A stretch of DNA of 64,000 nucleotides, from assembly GCA_963575645.1 (NCBI GenBank), contig OY754467.1, positions 37,197,108-37,261,107 of the forward strand, in the 5' to 3' direction. Positions 45,076 to 56,500 of this stretch are shown here, in pieces (within the stretch, counting starts at the first letter, position 1; each line of letters begins with the position of its first letter). Under the pieces are notes generated by a model, which searched no databases, was not told where the DNA came from, and saw nothing but the letters and a program-made list of their open reading frames with translations. Position numbers and translations under genes: made by a program. The DNA comes from Xanthostigma xanthostigma (Eukaryota; Arthropoda; Insecta; Raphidioptera; Raphidiidae).

Positions 45076-45251
45076 GGTGTGCCTGTAATTGCGTTGTGTT
45101 GTGTGATGTGTGATCAATTGGGCTGAAACTTCGTTATTATTCGCCGCGATATGAACTGCTGCTGTGACGACGGACATTGATCGTATATACTGGTGTAGTT
45201 CAACTTGCCGAGTCTTCGGCGATGACCGAGTCCTTTCCAGTGTCTGCAACA

Positions 45252-45366
45252 ATGTTTCTGTCGGTAAAGGTGACGTTGGTATTGGCGACAGTATCATGGA
45301 TGCTCTTTGTTGCTGTCACGTCCAGTATGGCTGTCGCAGACGCAACGCCGACTATTCCAAAGAGAA
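45252..45366 (+). CDS. First coding exon of a secreted protein, family unknown
   Basis: ATG at 45,252 in a fair context (CAACAATG) starts MFLSVKVTLVLATVSWMLFV, then AVTSSMAVADATPTIPKR. Residues 5-22 form a hydrophobic core and cleavage after AVA (about residue 29) is plausible, so the product should enter the secretory pathway. The exon ends A|GTGAGTATG, an excellent donor, in phase 1. A Lys-Arg pair sits at the junction, as in processed prohormones, though one dibasic site is weak evidence. An in-frame upstream ATG at 45,222 would add ten residues and bury the signal peptide, so 45,252 is preferred. A TATA box lies about 200 bp upstream. The next exon candidate is 52,989. No family recognised. 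Confidence 0.62.
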
Positions 45367-45422
45367 GTGAGTATGTTTTTATTTAAATGCACTTTTTCTT
45401 CATACCTCGACCGAAAGTACAT

Positions 45423-46446
45423 ACTTTCGGCATAGGGTTACCAGATTGGCGAGACTTGGCTAGATTGTCCAGCAATTTTACACGTTGTCCAGTTTCCCGG
45501 TTTTAGGCAAAATGTCCAGCTAAAAATAAAAAACAGAGCTAATACTTCGATTAAACTTTGAAGAAAACTGTACTAATTTTAAATCTTTTCTAAATACAGA
45601 GAAATGTTCTAAAATGATAAAGGCGGCTAAGGGAAATACTAAATATATGTGGCAAAAAAGTGACTTGAAATGTATCATTGACTGTTAGATTAAGTTGCCT
45701 CTGTTTTTGTACCAATTTCAGCTGTTCAGTTCAATAGTTCATATTTTCGTTTTTCTTATACAGATTGTATCAAATCAAAACGGTCCATAGAACTTATGTG
45801 TGTAAGACAGAGACGATGTATAAAGCAGTAAGTAAGAATGAGTTAAATGATCGCTAATAGTTACTGTGGTTACGTAAATAAATAATTACGTACACTGTAA
45901 ATCTTTTTACTAATTTATCAATTAAAACAACTAAACCGTAATAATTCGTATTATTATATTTACATCTGGTACAAAAGTTTTAACAATACTTTTAATAATT
46001 AATTTATTAAATGTTTAAAAAGACCTCCACGTTCTGCCAAACAATATCCTAATCGATTATAATAAATAGCCATTTTATCAATAATTTCACTAGTGCATAC
46101 TGACATTTGATAAAATTGTGATTTTTACTGTAGAAAGCAAAGACGATACTATCAGATTGTATAACCACAGTAACTATTAGCGATCATTTATCTCATTCTT
46201 ACTTACTGCTTTAGTGCTTTATATAATATCGTCTCTGTCTTACACACAGAATTTTCTATGGACTGTTTTGATTTGATACAATCTGTATAACAATAATACC
46301 TAAGTAAGTACATATTACTTAATTATATTATGTCGTGTTTCGGTTAATTAATGCAGATTTTTATTTTGTCCAGCCTAAAATCCTTTGGTCCAGATATTTT
46401 AGAAAATTGTCCAGAAATTTTGATTTCCCAATCTGGCAACCCTATT
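45423..46446. mobile_element. Nested MITE with AGGGTTRCCAGATTGG ends
   Basis: Ends ATAGGGTTACCAGATTGG and CCAATCTGGCAACCCTAT. TTCGGC(AT) is present on both sides, so the duplication is 6-8 bp and hAT-like. It contains a further inverted pair: TCAAATCAAAACGGTCCATA and GTAAGACAGAGACGAT at 45,770-45,815, inverted at 46,225-46,290. A second foldback therefore sits inside it (about 45,757-46,300). Confidence 0.72.
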
Positions 46447-46458
46447 TCGGCATCAATA

Positions 46459-46699
46459 GGTCATATGCATAAAACTCCAAATTGGTTAAAATTTTTATTT
46501 CGAAATATATTTTAGTTCTTGATCATAACGTAATGGTTATTTTATTAATCTAATCACTGAAAAAAATACAACTAATAAAAAAGAAATGTAGAAAATAAGC
46601 GCTATTTTCGAATTCTCAAAACGCATCGTGACGTCAGAGTATATATCAACAACAGTTTCCATGACGACGATAAAAAAAAATCATGCATATGACCTATTG
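46459..46699. mobile_element. MITE family Z, short copy
   Basis: Ends AATAGGTCATATGCAT and ATGCATATGACCTATT, as at 40,144-40,641, but only 241 bp long through an internal deletion. Inserted in repeat Y. Confidence 0.78.
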
Positions 46700-47093
46700 T
46701 AAGGCAGAAAGTCTAACATTTACGCATTGGTCGGATTACACGCACTGATGCGGGAAGTACGTACGTTCGGGCGGCAGTCATGAAAAAATCACCTATCAAC
46801 TGTTTAGATGTCGTTTCCATAGCAACCCTATTACATTTTAGCTAATAGTCGCGAACAGCTGTAATTCGTGTTTTTACGTATATCCTTAAAGCTGTTTGCT
46901 TGAAATTCATCTGTGTTTTTATGTAATTAATAAGTGATTAATTAATTTATGTATTTAATAAGCGTACTTATGACCGAGGTATAAAGAAGTTTGATAATCT
47001 CTTGCATTGCGCTTCATGATGCCCTCGGCTCGTCTCGGGCATCATGGCGCGCAGTGCAAGAATATCAAACTTTCGGCCCTTGTGGTGTAATAT

Positions 47094-49384
47094 TTTATTT
47101 ATTAATGATTTAAAACAATAAACTATTACATCGTTTTTTGAAAAGTGTTTTAAATGAATTCTAAAGCGATAAAGAAGCACTTGAGTTTTTATAATAATAT
47201 TTTATAACCGAATAGTATCATAAAAATGACTTTTAATTTATCGTTATGAATTTTTGCGCGAAAACGACTCATGACGTCACTATGATTGTAAATAATAACG
47301 ACAGTGCACTGTAACCTGTAACCATAGTAACACTGTACAATTAACAAAATTTAAGATTGCTGTGTTTATTACATTACCATAGTGTAAGAAAACCAAACCG
47401 TCGTCTATGATGTGAAATCAATCAAATACGGGATAGAAGTCTATAAACGTGATAACTTGAAAGAACTTCAAAATAACACACAGCATACATTATGAATGAT
47501 TGAGTCCTTGATGGACCTACTACACAATGACGATTTGTACCCTCTACTATTAGCACCACAAATAAATATTATTATTAATATATTTTATTTATAAGTGAAT
47601 CACTTCAGATTGTAAATCTATTCCGTTGAACAATCCATTTAGTACCTATATAAAAGTAAACGTCAAACGGTATTCACTAAAAATATAATAATTTAAGATC
47701 TCAGTTTGAAAATGCATAAATTTTCTTTCGTAATACAAAACCTACATAAATATATGTAACTCGATTTTTATACAACTCGTTTTTAGCTTTGTACTGTAAA
47801 AAAACTAGCTTTTTTGTAGATCTGTATCATTTATTCTCGTAGATGAGATCTTAAACTATTCTTCTAAATGTCAAATGCTACTTGACATTTCTGATAACCT
47901 AATATAAGCCTTTCTTTATTTAAAAATTGTATTACTTTGTTTTGTTTGTATTTTATTTACAACTCAGTGAACTTTGTGTTGTTTTGAGATAATTAAAATA
48001 GCGACACTGACACAAAATAATTAATAAATCGCGTAAAAAGTAATTCAATTAAATGTCACTACCAAATTTTGTTGTGGATTATAGACGCTCGGCAACTAAG
48101 GCCATTTCTGAATTTTATTACTAATTATGCCGTGCAGAGTGAACTAACCTACAAAATAGTCATTACGCTAAATATATTCTTTCGAATTACTTGTAAAATT
48201 ATCATGGAAAACATGACAGTTCTAAAAGTACTTTCTTTTATTTCTCTTAGAGTCCGTTTTACAATGTAGGTTTAAAATCGGTTTAAGTGAGCTTAGTTTA
48301 TTTTATTTTTATGTCAATCGTACAGGTCCATTGGCCTTACTGATTTTGAAAAGCATTTCTTTGTTCGATTCCTTCCGAAGTCTATAGTTGTCCAATTTTT
48401 TTATTTTGTGCCGAAGGGAATCAAATTTAGAAAATACGGTATTCTCAAGGTCAAATCTGATCGAAATCTTTGTTAAACGAAAGAGTAAAAATTCTACACA
48501 GATTTCGTATATTAAAATGTGTCAAAACAGTTGTTTTTTTTTTTTTTTAATACAACTTGTATTGGTTGTCCTTGTCTGTTACACAGTTATATATTTATAT
48601 AAGTTTATCAATATAATATTTTAAGTCAGGTTCAACAGTTAAGATGAGTTTAAAGTTTTACGCTACCTTGAGATTTTCAAAAAATCGTTTTTTTAGGGTA
48701 TACATGAATTGTTTATACCTTTGAGAATATTTTAAGCGTTTAACTATTCTAAAATTCAAACTATTACTGAAGTTTTAGCAATAACTACTTCATATTAGTC
48801 ATAGAGCATTCAATCAGTTAGTTTTTTCTTTTGCATTTTTCTCGAAACTACATTTTTAAAAACGGTGTACACGATATCTCAAGATCTACTCAACCGATTT
48901 GTTTAAAATTTACAACACTTATTTTTTATGGTAATATCTACAATGTGACGTATGATTTTTTTGATCGGGTACCGTGTTCAAAAGTTATAAATTTTTCAAG
49001 CTCAAAATTTCGATGAAAATAAGAGTTTTTTTTAAACAGCTGTCATTTCTACAAAAAAAATTCAAAAATTTTTATCCTACGTCACATTGTAGCTATTTTC
49101 CTTTTAAATAAGGAAAAAAAAAATGTTTCTGACAATGCCTAATAGAGAAATCGTTTACACCATCAGCAAGGATTTTCAAAAGAGGGTCCTATTTATCGGC
49201 TCATATCTCCGCCATTTTTTTTTTAATTGTCAATATTGCAAATTGTTCATAAAACTACTATATTATAGGTATATGTGTAAAATTTAACTGCTGCGCCAAA
49301 AAAAGTTTCTTTTTATACCTATAGTTTTCCGAGCACCACGCTGGCCCCTTAAGCTAAATATATAAAACTAGCCCTTAGTATCAG
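47094..49384. other. Intronic AT-rich stretch
   Basis: Lies inside the proposed long intron. A SINE body fragment is at about 48,075-48,105, a T-run at 48,533-48,548, and diffuse repeats with ACGTCACATTGTAG / CTACAATGTGACGTA near 48,940 and 49,080. No exon found. Confidence 0.4.
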
Positions 49385-49544
49385 CAGTGGCGTAACAATA
49401 GGGTGGCAGAACGGGCAAAATGCCACGGGTCCTCGGTCGGAAGGGACCCCCGGCAAGAAAGAGCCACATGAGGATCCTAGCATTCATTGTTTCAACATTT
49501 AGTAAAATTTACCACATGACTCAAAAGGTATGGTTACGCCACTG
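49385..49544. mobile_element. Short hAT-type MITE, CAGTGGCGTAAC ends
   Basis: CAGTGGCGTAAC and GTTACGCCACTG are exact inverses 160 bp apart. Flanks AGTATCAG and TGCATCAG agree at six of eight positions, as a decayed 8-bp duplication would. A fragment with CAGTGGCGTA / TTACGCCGCTG recurs at 62,488-62,548. Confidence 0.7.
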
Positions 49545-49561
49545 TGCATCAGTACGTAATG

Positions 49562-49714
49562 ATTCGTTCCAAGCAGCCAGCAAACGGTTCCGAAACCGTC
49601 ACCCGCATGCGCAGTAGGTAAAACGTGTTCTAAAATCGCCCCTAATAGCTTCGTTTTACCTAGTGCGCATGCGGGTGGCGGTTTCGTTACCGTTTGCTGG
49701 CTGCTTGGAACGAA
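49562..49714. repeat. Long hairpin with ~60-bp GC-rich arms
   Basis: CGTTCCAAGCAGCCAGCAAA, ACCCGCATGCGCA and TAGGTAAAACG on the left are mirrored on the right by CGTTTTACCTA, TGCGCATGCGGGT and TTTGCTGGCTGCTTGGAACG. The loop is about 30 bp. Either a tiny foldback MITE or a small-RNA precursor. Confidence 0.85.
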
Positions 49715-50315
49715 CTTGACTAATTCTTCCCAGACAATTGATAAAGGAAAGCTGTGAAAGGGAGAGTTCACAAAAATAATAGAAATAAAAATTATAAGAA
49801 ATAAAATTATAAAAATTGAGCACATCTGAAATCTGCAATGTTTCAAATTTCATTACGGTTGAGAACAAATGAAGATTTGTCTGCTTATACTTGTGTTAGT
49901 CCGAGTTTTGTCGGACCATTTATAAGCAATAATAACTGAGAAATTAGATAACAAAAATGACGTCATGAAACGCAATAAATTAAATTACGGTTGATAACGT
50001 CAGTAATAAAATAATTTATGATATTTCTCTGTACGAAAATTCCGAATTAATTTTTTCTTTGCTTTTTATCTCTGTAATTTTGGAACACACTTCAAAGTAA
50101 AAGAGCGGAGGTCATTTGTTTTTTTCCTCTTCTTTAAAATGACGCCATAAAAAAATCGTGAAGCGACCCTATTGCGACCGACACATAAAAGAGATCGTCA
50201 ACAGTACTATATGACGCAATAAAACTTATTTCCGCTAGAATCTGCACGGTTAGTCAGTTTCTACTGCACATCCGATATAAACCGCATTCTTCAATGTTAT
50301 ACTCTGCCATAGTAG
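49715..50315. other. Intronic noncoding stretch
   Basis: Nothing recognised. Confidence 0.4.
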
Positions 50316-51345
50316 TCTAGTTCACATGTCCATTTTTGATGAATTCCAGTTCTCCTTCACCGAAAATTATGATCATTGTGCCATTCGGTTAGGAATGACA
50401 TCTAGACATTTTTTGAAAAAATTGAAGTAGGGGGCGAAAAAATTGCAAAAGTTATAAACATTTTAGTAAAATAAAAAAGAGAGATTTGTTTTTTTTTTCG
50501 AATACTTCAAAAACTATTGCAGATATCTGAAATCACAAAAAGGATTCTGAAAGAGCAGGAAATCTCCTACAAAAAAGTCCCATCTCCCGAGACAATCACC
50601 ATTATTTCTAAAAGAGGTGAAAATAGAACTATTTTTTTTTTATTTTTTATATAATTTTCAATATTTTCGTGCCTTAAAAAAAATTTTTTAGCCCTATATT
50701 TACCTCTAAATTAAAATTAGAAATATTGGTGGTAGAGTTCCGGGAAATAGAACTTTTTGGTAGCAAATTTCCTGCTCTTTTAGATATCTGCAATAGTTTT
50801 TTGAGATATTCGCAAAAACGAACCCCCTCTTTTTTCTTTTACTGAAATGTTTATAACTTTTGCAGTTTTTTCTTCCCTTCAATTTTTTCAAAACATTTCT
50901 AGTTGTCATTCCGAATCGAATGACACATTGATAATAATTTTCTATGAACGAGGACTGGAATTCATAAAAAAGAGACATGTGAACATGTGCGTACCCAGCT
51001 TTTGGTCCAGGTGGGGGCAAATCAGAAACTTCTTAAGCCGGGACCCCCGCGCTTGTTTTGCCCTACACACTTCACGAAGACACCTACACGGTACATTATG
51101 TGCATGTAGTGTGTAAGGGAAACGTCCGCGGGAAATTCTGTTTTATAGGTTATAATTAAATAATAAAACAAATATTAAATATGCATTTATTAAATTTAAA
51201 TTAGACATCTATTTTAAAAGTCATTTTCGAGGATTTTCAGCAAAACAATTTATGACGTCTCCCAAAATCAGAGGGGGGGGCAGCTGTCCCCCTGTGCCCT
51301 TCCTTGGGTACGTCCATGCATGTGAACTAGACTACAGTCCTAATA
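50316..51345. mobile_element. Foldback element with ~300-bp arms
   Basis: Left TAGTCTAGTTCACATG ... GAATTCCAGT is inverted at ACTGGAATTC ... CATGTGAACTAGACTA. Arms also share AAGTTATAAACATTTTAGTA and CAGATATCTGA-type sequence, meeting near 50,640. The right arm is split by the 50,987-51,319 insertion. Confidence 0.75.
50987..51319. mobile_element. Nested MITE, CGTACCCA ends
   Basis: Ends ATGTGCGTACCCAG and TTGGGTACGTCCAT, with CATGTGAAC on both sides (about 9 bp, within the range of an 8-bp hAT duplication plus a shared base). G- and C-rich subterminal runs. Confidence 0.65.
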
Positions 51346-52258
51346 AAATATACTCGAATATTTTGATAATTTGAAATTTTTTCTATATGTATGGAACCTT
51401 TCCTTAAACCTCCCACCTGATCTGATTGCTGATTTGATCAGATCAGGCATTGTGGATCAGGTCGTCTGGAGCGTTGTCACCTGACAAACTCTTGTTCAAG
51501 GTCACTGGGTAGCCGATCTGTATCGTGCTTGACTAAATTATGTCGTGTGGAGACAGTGTCGTAGCTGGATTCATCGAATGTACAGAACCCTAAAAAAAAG
51601 AATCGAGTGGCATTTTTTTTCCAGTGACTCTAAAACACCATTTGCCAACTATCGATCGTTAATTTGATATTTAAAAAACTGTAAAGCACGGATCGCATGT
51701 TGCATTGCTACTTTCTTCTTTGAGGTCATAAAATCGATACTAAAACTATCCTGTTGCACCAAATAAGATGGTCGTTAACAATTATAATCATATAGAGCAT
51801 TATCTAATGTTTTCACTATCGCGTTTTTTTGTCAGATTTCAGAACAAAACAACAACTGATTTTTATGGAACATCTACTGCGCGTTTGGATGGGAATAAAA
51901 ACGTGTAAATGCCGTGACGCTCGACGACGCTGTTCACTGCCCGAGTTACGTTTAATTTAGTTATTAGAATTTCGTTAAATGACAGCGCGAAAATGTGTTT
52001 TAGCGCTCGCTGTGTTTATATACGTTGCATTATAACGTAGCTTTTATTGATAGCGACATCTAACTTACATTTGTTAGTTATTAGAATAGTCATTTAAGTG
52101 GCGCTGCTTGTACCTTAGAGTTGCATACGCCGTCCATATGGCATCCCACGACGGCTCACAGGAGACTGCTAGAATCGACTTTCTTTGTTCAGCAGCTATA
52201 CAAGATTCTATACCAATGTTTACAGGACTGTTAAAACGGCTACTTGGAATCTTCTATA
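51346..52258. other. Intronic noncoding stretch
   Basis: Contains a GATCTGATTG...GATCAGATCAGGC local palindrome near 51,420-51,450. No exon found. Confidence 0.4.
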
Positions 52259-52814
52259 TAGTATGTAAACACGTAAGGTGCACATAAGGAAATTAGCATT
52301 GGGAAAAAAATACTTGGATCAGGGTTAGGCACGACTGCATTAATTGTTATTTCTATTGAATTATCGTGGTAATCTTGAGAATTTCTATTTTATTTTGATT
52401 TATCTTTATTTTACTTGGCTTTTTTAATAATAAAAAGCTCTTATAAATCATTATTTTAATTTTTTGTACAAAAATAAAACAAAAAAACGACTCCATCTGT
52501 TTGGAAACATTTCATTCAAAAATTGTCTGACTGGTATGACGTTTGCGCGTTGGTAAATCAATGTAAACCAATGTCTTTAGGTTCAACACGAATAGGCGGA
52601 GATATTTGATCTCGTACCATATTTAAGTATTTTTGGGAATTTAATGTCCCATTAATAAAAAAAGTCCGATTATGTTGTAATAATTTGAATATTTTATTTT
52701 TGCAAAAGAATATTATCTGTCAAATTGAAAAACAAGATTTCAAGGCTCACTTTGATCCAGTCATTTTTTCCCAATGTTAATTTCTCTATGTGCACCTTAC
52801 GTGTTTACATACTG
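52259..52814 (-). mobile_element. Tc1/mariner-like MITE with transposase scrap
   Basis: Inverted ends AGTATGTAAACACGTAAGGT and ACCTTACGTGTTTACATACT match for about 50 bp, with TA at each side. On the minus strand 52,560-52,680 reads FFINGTLNSQKYLNMVRDQI, then SPPIRVEPKDIGL, then an FQTDG-like piece. That is the order of the Tc1/mariner catalytic region (NGT...Y...L, then FQQDGA), here broken by stops. An internally deleted copy. Confidence 0.78.
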
Positions 52815-52988
52815 TATATGAACTTTTGATAATAATAAACCGTGAAGACATAGTAGGCATTGCGTGGACGCAATACGTAATCAGAAAACATACGAAAGAA
52901 GAATGTTTATTGTATTGTCAATCTCCGAAAGAAAATTAGATTTAAGCATAATAAGCTCTACGTTTTCTCTCTATTGTTATTTTTATAG

Positions 52989-53123
52989 GTCACCGTTTAA
53001 AAGTAGTTCCTCTAAAGCTCGAGTTGCCTAAGATAGCAGCACCATTACAGAGCGACGGTAATATGACGATGAATGATGTAACAAAAAACGTGTTCATAGA
53101 AGTAAACGAATGTGGTTTTCTAG
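52989..53123 (+). CDS. Second exon of the secreted-protein gene (3' end uncertain)
   Basis: A strong acceptor (CGTTTTCTCTCTATTG then TTATTTTTATAG) precedes 52,989. Joined to the first exon in phase 1, the split codon becomes AGT and the only long open frame continues: (S)HRLKVVPLKLELPKIAAPL, QSDGNMTMNDVTKNVFIE, VNECGFLG. The other two frames stop within 14 codons. NMT is a possible N-glycosylation site. The frame stays open to a TAA at 53,333-53,335, but after about 53,150 it looks noncoding. Possible donors are GGTAATATG (exon end 53,057), AAGTAAAC (53,101) and AGGTAGCG (53,123). The product would be secreted; function unknown. Confidence 0.5.
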
Positions 53124-53335
53124 GTAGCGGCGCGACTCTAAAAATAGTGGCATTCATTTATTTGTATAGGCACTTATTTTTTGTGACGTCATATTATGGT
53201 ACCGTGCCAAAAAGTTACATCATACAAACTACAGTCGGACTCATGTATCTTCAAGTTTTTAGTTCCTACTTCCCTCGCAAAGTGTCTCTTCCTACGCTGT
53301 TCAGCCAATCAAAAAGAACGTTTGGCAACGTTTAA

Positions 53336-53905
53336 CCTCAAATTAATAAAGATTTTTTTTCTGATTGAATTACCATGAAGTGAGGATGAAGAAGAAGTTT
53401 AAAAGTCATGGATCGATTAATCACGCAGGTTGAAAATACATCAGTTGAGGAGCAACCATGCAAAACCCGGTAGATCCATTTTTTTCGTTTTTGAGTTATA
53501 TATCAATTTTAGTTAATTTTGGTGAGCTTTATTAATGTGTGTATTCAGAATGAAGCTAAACCCAATAAATCCCATAAAAACGGTTGTTAAAGTGGAGACT
53601 TTCAAGCAAAACCCGATAGATTCAAGAACCATGTAAGTTATGTATGTATGTTATGTTGTAATATTATGTTTGTATTTTATTGTTTATGATTTCTTTTAAT
53701 TTTCTTTCTGAAATTTTTTTTTTAAATAAGAATTTTTTTATATAAGTAAAAATGTAATTTTTCTTCTTTTTATTGGGTGTTATCTTAATAATAAACGCTT
53801 TCTGAAATACATATGTATTTGATTTACGAAAAAACTCCGATAAATTTCTGATTTCATGCAATTAACCCAATAAATCCAAACATAATGGGTGTTTTTTTTT
53901 AAATA
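53336..53905. other. Intronic or 3' noncoding stretch
   Basis: No feature supported. AACCCGATAGATTC / AAACCCGGTAGATCC / AACCCAATAAATCC-like sequences recur loosely at 53,465, 53,560, 53,602 and 53,865. Confidence 0.35.
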
Positions 53906-54427
53906 CAGTGTAACCACTTTATAACGAATCTCAAGGGACCAAGCATTTTTTTTCGTTATAAAGAGTTTTCGTTATATGGAGGGAAGAAAGAAAAATAACC
54001 AAATTTCACCTAATTAATTTATTCCATGTAGTCTGTTAACTTTGCTTGGCGTTTTTGCTATGCCAATATTTGTTTTGTATTTTATTAAGTATTATGCATA
54101 TCTTGACTCTTGGGATGTGGTGGAATCACCTTCATTAAACAATAGGAATGTTTCGATAAGTTTAGCGGCATCAAGTGCTTGTTGAATAGTTGATGATGGT
54201 TAAAAATCATCCTCTTTATCATCTTCTTCATCTTCATTTTGTTGTATAAAAACAATTACACTGTTAAATACGCCTAAATATGAACATATTTCATCGTAAT
54301 AGATAATGGTTGTTATAAAGAGGGTATTAATGTATGGGTTTTAAGGTAAACCAACCAAACTGTAAAATTTTCTACATTATAGGGAGTTTTTCGTTATAAC
54401 GAAGGACATTATAAAGAGGTTACACTG
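53906..54427 (-). mobile_element. Pogo-like element family P2, copy 2, with transposase tail
   Basis: Ends CAGTGTAACCACTTTATAAC and ATTATAAAGAGGTTACACTG, TA on both sides. On the minus strand the remnant frame reads QNEDEEDDKEDDF, stop, PSSTIQQALDAAKLIETFLL, FNEGDSTTSQESRYA. An acidic stretch followed by this helix is the usual C-terminus of pogo/Tigger transposases. The catalytic DDD domain has been deleted. Confidence 0.85.
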
Positions 54428-55429
54428 TATAATCAATATTTTTTTCTAAATTTGGTCAACTTATCTATGACCTATATGCCACTGATTCGTAAAATAAAAT
54501 TTATTAATTTTCTTAAGGATTCTGTGTGAAAGATTTTCGCGATTTACTTGAAACTAGTAAAACTGGTTTTATCGGGTTTTCATGGTTCCTCCTCGGTTGT
54601 AATGTATGCACAACTTAGGATTTACTTAGCTGTGACTTTTTTTTGTTATGGACCCAATCGTGGGGGGACACGCATAACACTGAAAATGACAGCTAGTTTT
54701 AAATATAAAGATGACAAAACTGTTTCTGCATAACTTAGCTTAACATATTTAAGTATAAAGTAAGTACTTCAGTAGCGTACGTGAAATTAAAAGACTGAAA
54801 GTAGACAAGACTTTATTAACATAATTACAGAGCTTTTGTCCCACTCGTGGCGGTACGCGCTGGTGTACTTAAAAATACGTCCCGTTTATACGTATAGGCA
54901 GGCAGGTTATTCAGTTGCTGGTCTCCTCTTTGACACAGAGCATCATTGTTTCATATAGCACTTAATTATGTAAAAACTACAGACCTCTGTGTAACTTCGC
55001 AACTGCTAAGAATTCCACACACTAACTTTCTATTTGAAAAGTCAAAAAACTTTTAAAAAACGTGCGAGCCTTACTCACATAACCTCTCGGTGGAAGTGAA
55101 ACTTCTTTTAGAATTAGGAAGTCGAGTTAGAGTACGATAACTCGATGTGCAAAATATCCGTTGGAAATATTGATTTTTAAAATTTATTTTTTTTGCGCAA
55201 TGAAAAGGGGAAGGCTTCTGGAGGGAGTTCTTTAAAAAACAATTTTGTGGTCGTGTCGTTTATTATTCAATTTATTTTTTCAAGAAAGTTTTGTTAAATG
55301 GTTGATCCGTTACAGTCCCAATCAAAAGTAAGTCGAATTCAAAATGGGAACTTTTCCATAATAAATTTTTACAAAAGGTTATAAGTCGATGATACCAATA
55401 AATTATTGTCATTAAGGCATAAATAAATA
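54428..55429. other. Unassigned stretch
   Basis: 54,780-55,090 has moderate GC (CCCACTCGTGGCGGTACGCG) and no repeat partner in this window. No exon signals strong enough to call. Confidence 0.35.
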
Positions 55430-56100
55430 ATTTTTTGACGTGATAACGTCTTATAAATTGATGAATCACCAATCTTATAAATTGATAAAACACCGGCTGC
55501 ATGCACGAAAAAGTGTAACGTTCCTAACGTAACGTTCGTAACGCGTAACGTTCCGCCTGGCCCTGTGCGTGCTTTTCTCGAAAACGGCCCTAACGATTTG
55601 GATGAAATTTACTGAAAAGATATTTTGGGGGGCAAAAAATCGTTTTAGCTAGGTCTCATCTCTCGAAAAAATTGTTTTCTTACAAATTTTATCATTATAA
55701 AAATCAATTTTTTGACGTATGAAAATACTTAAATATTGTAAGTAGGTTTTGGAATTTTATATAAACAGTGAACAATTGTTTTCAAAATATTATGACAGCT
55801 AATCTTTGAGACTTAAAATAAATACGAAAGAAAGAAAGTTAAAAAAACAATTATATTATATGGTGAGTAATTTAAATAAATAAAATTAACCTAAGTTTGA
55901 AGCGAAAGATGCAATATCATAGATTCGAATTATTATAATTATTATATGTAGAATTTAGGTTATGTATTACGGAATACGTTATCACGTAAAACTATCGTCC
56001 GTAAACCGACTTTACAGACAACCAATTTTTTTATTATACTAAATCAAATGTCAACATTTTGAAGTTGGAATGGTCCCATCATCCACAATTGGCTGGATTT
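55430..56100 (-). repeat. Relative of arm L / repeat X without the satellite
   Basis: TTTTGACGTGATAACGTC and CACCGGCTGCATGCACG at the left match arm L 14,720-14,800 inverted. TACGTTATCACGTAAAAC and GTTGGAATGGTCCCATC at the right match 13,033-13,100 and the X left end. Where arm L has the 120-bp array, this copy has about 410 bp of different sequence. Confidence 0.7.
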
Positions 56101-56500
56101 TTTATAAGTATCTTCTGCAGTTTTGGTTGAAATGTTAGTAATCTCATTTCAACCCGGTTATTTTCCGGTAATGTACTGACTGTAATTGCGTCCCTTCACT
56201 GCTCCGCAACTTCGGACCGGTTTCTATCTCGCGGCCGTTAGCTACCTACTCCAGTAGCTGGAATTCGGGCCGAACCTCTCTCCGGTTTCAGGGAGTGTGG
56301 CGAATTGTTATTGTAGGGCGAAGAGAGGGATTTGTGCAGTCGTACATAATGAATGCGAATAGGTGGAATCATTATTTCAGCTGTCAAGAGTTCGATTCCA
56401 GACGTCGAACTTACTAATGAGTTGCTTCTTATCAAAGCCCGTTTTACACGATGTAACGAATTTATTATGCCACCCCCCCCCCATCCCTTTACATTTTCAG
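56101..56500. other. GC-richer stretch before a candidate exon
   Basis: 56,160-56,420 is GC-rich, with an AGTTCGATTCCAGACG B-box-like site near 56,388. A minus-strand frame of 112 codons covers 56,238-56,576 but has no domain I recognise. Confidence 0.3.

Larger units (their letters stand above)
45397..47093. mobile_element. Repeat family Y copy carrying nested insertions
   Basis: Starts TTCTTCATACCTCGACCGAA, thirty bases after the splice donor. It is split by the 45,423-46,446 element and by MITE Z (46,459-46,699), then continues AAGGCAGAAAGTCTAACATT to TATGACCGAGGTATAAAG, ending near TTGTGGTGTAAT. Reading order was confirmed against 38,179-38,828. Confidence 0.75.

Noticed and set aside
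45177..45251. Earlier in-frame start codons for the secreted-protein exon
   Set aside because: Starting at 45,177 or 45,222 would place polar residues before the hydrophobic core and spoil the signal peptide.
53150..53335. Continuation of exon 2 to the TAA at 53,335
   Set aside because: After about 53,150 the residues become Phe/Tyr-rich and the sequence resembles the surrounding noncoding DNA; donors at 53,057, 53,101 and 53,123 are more likely ends.
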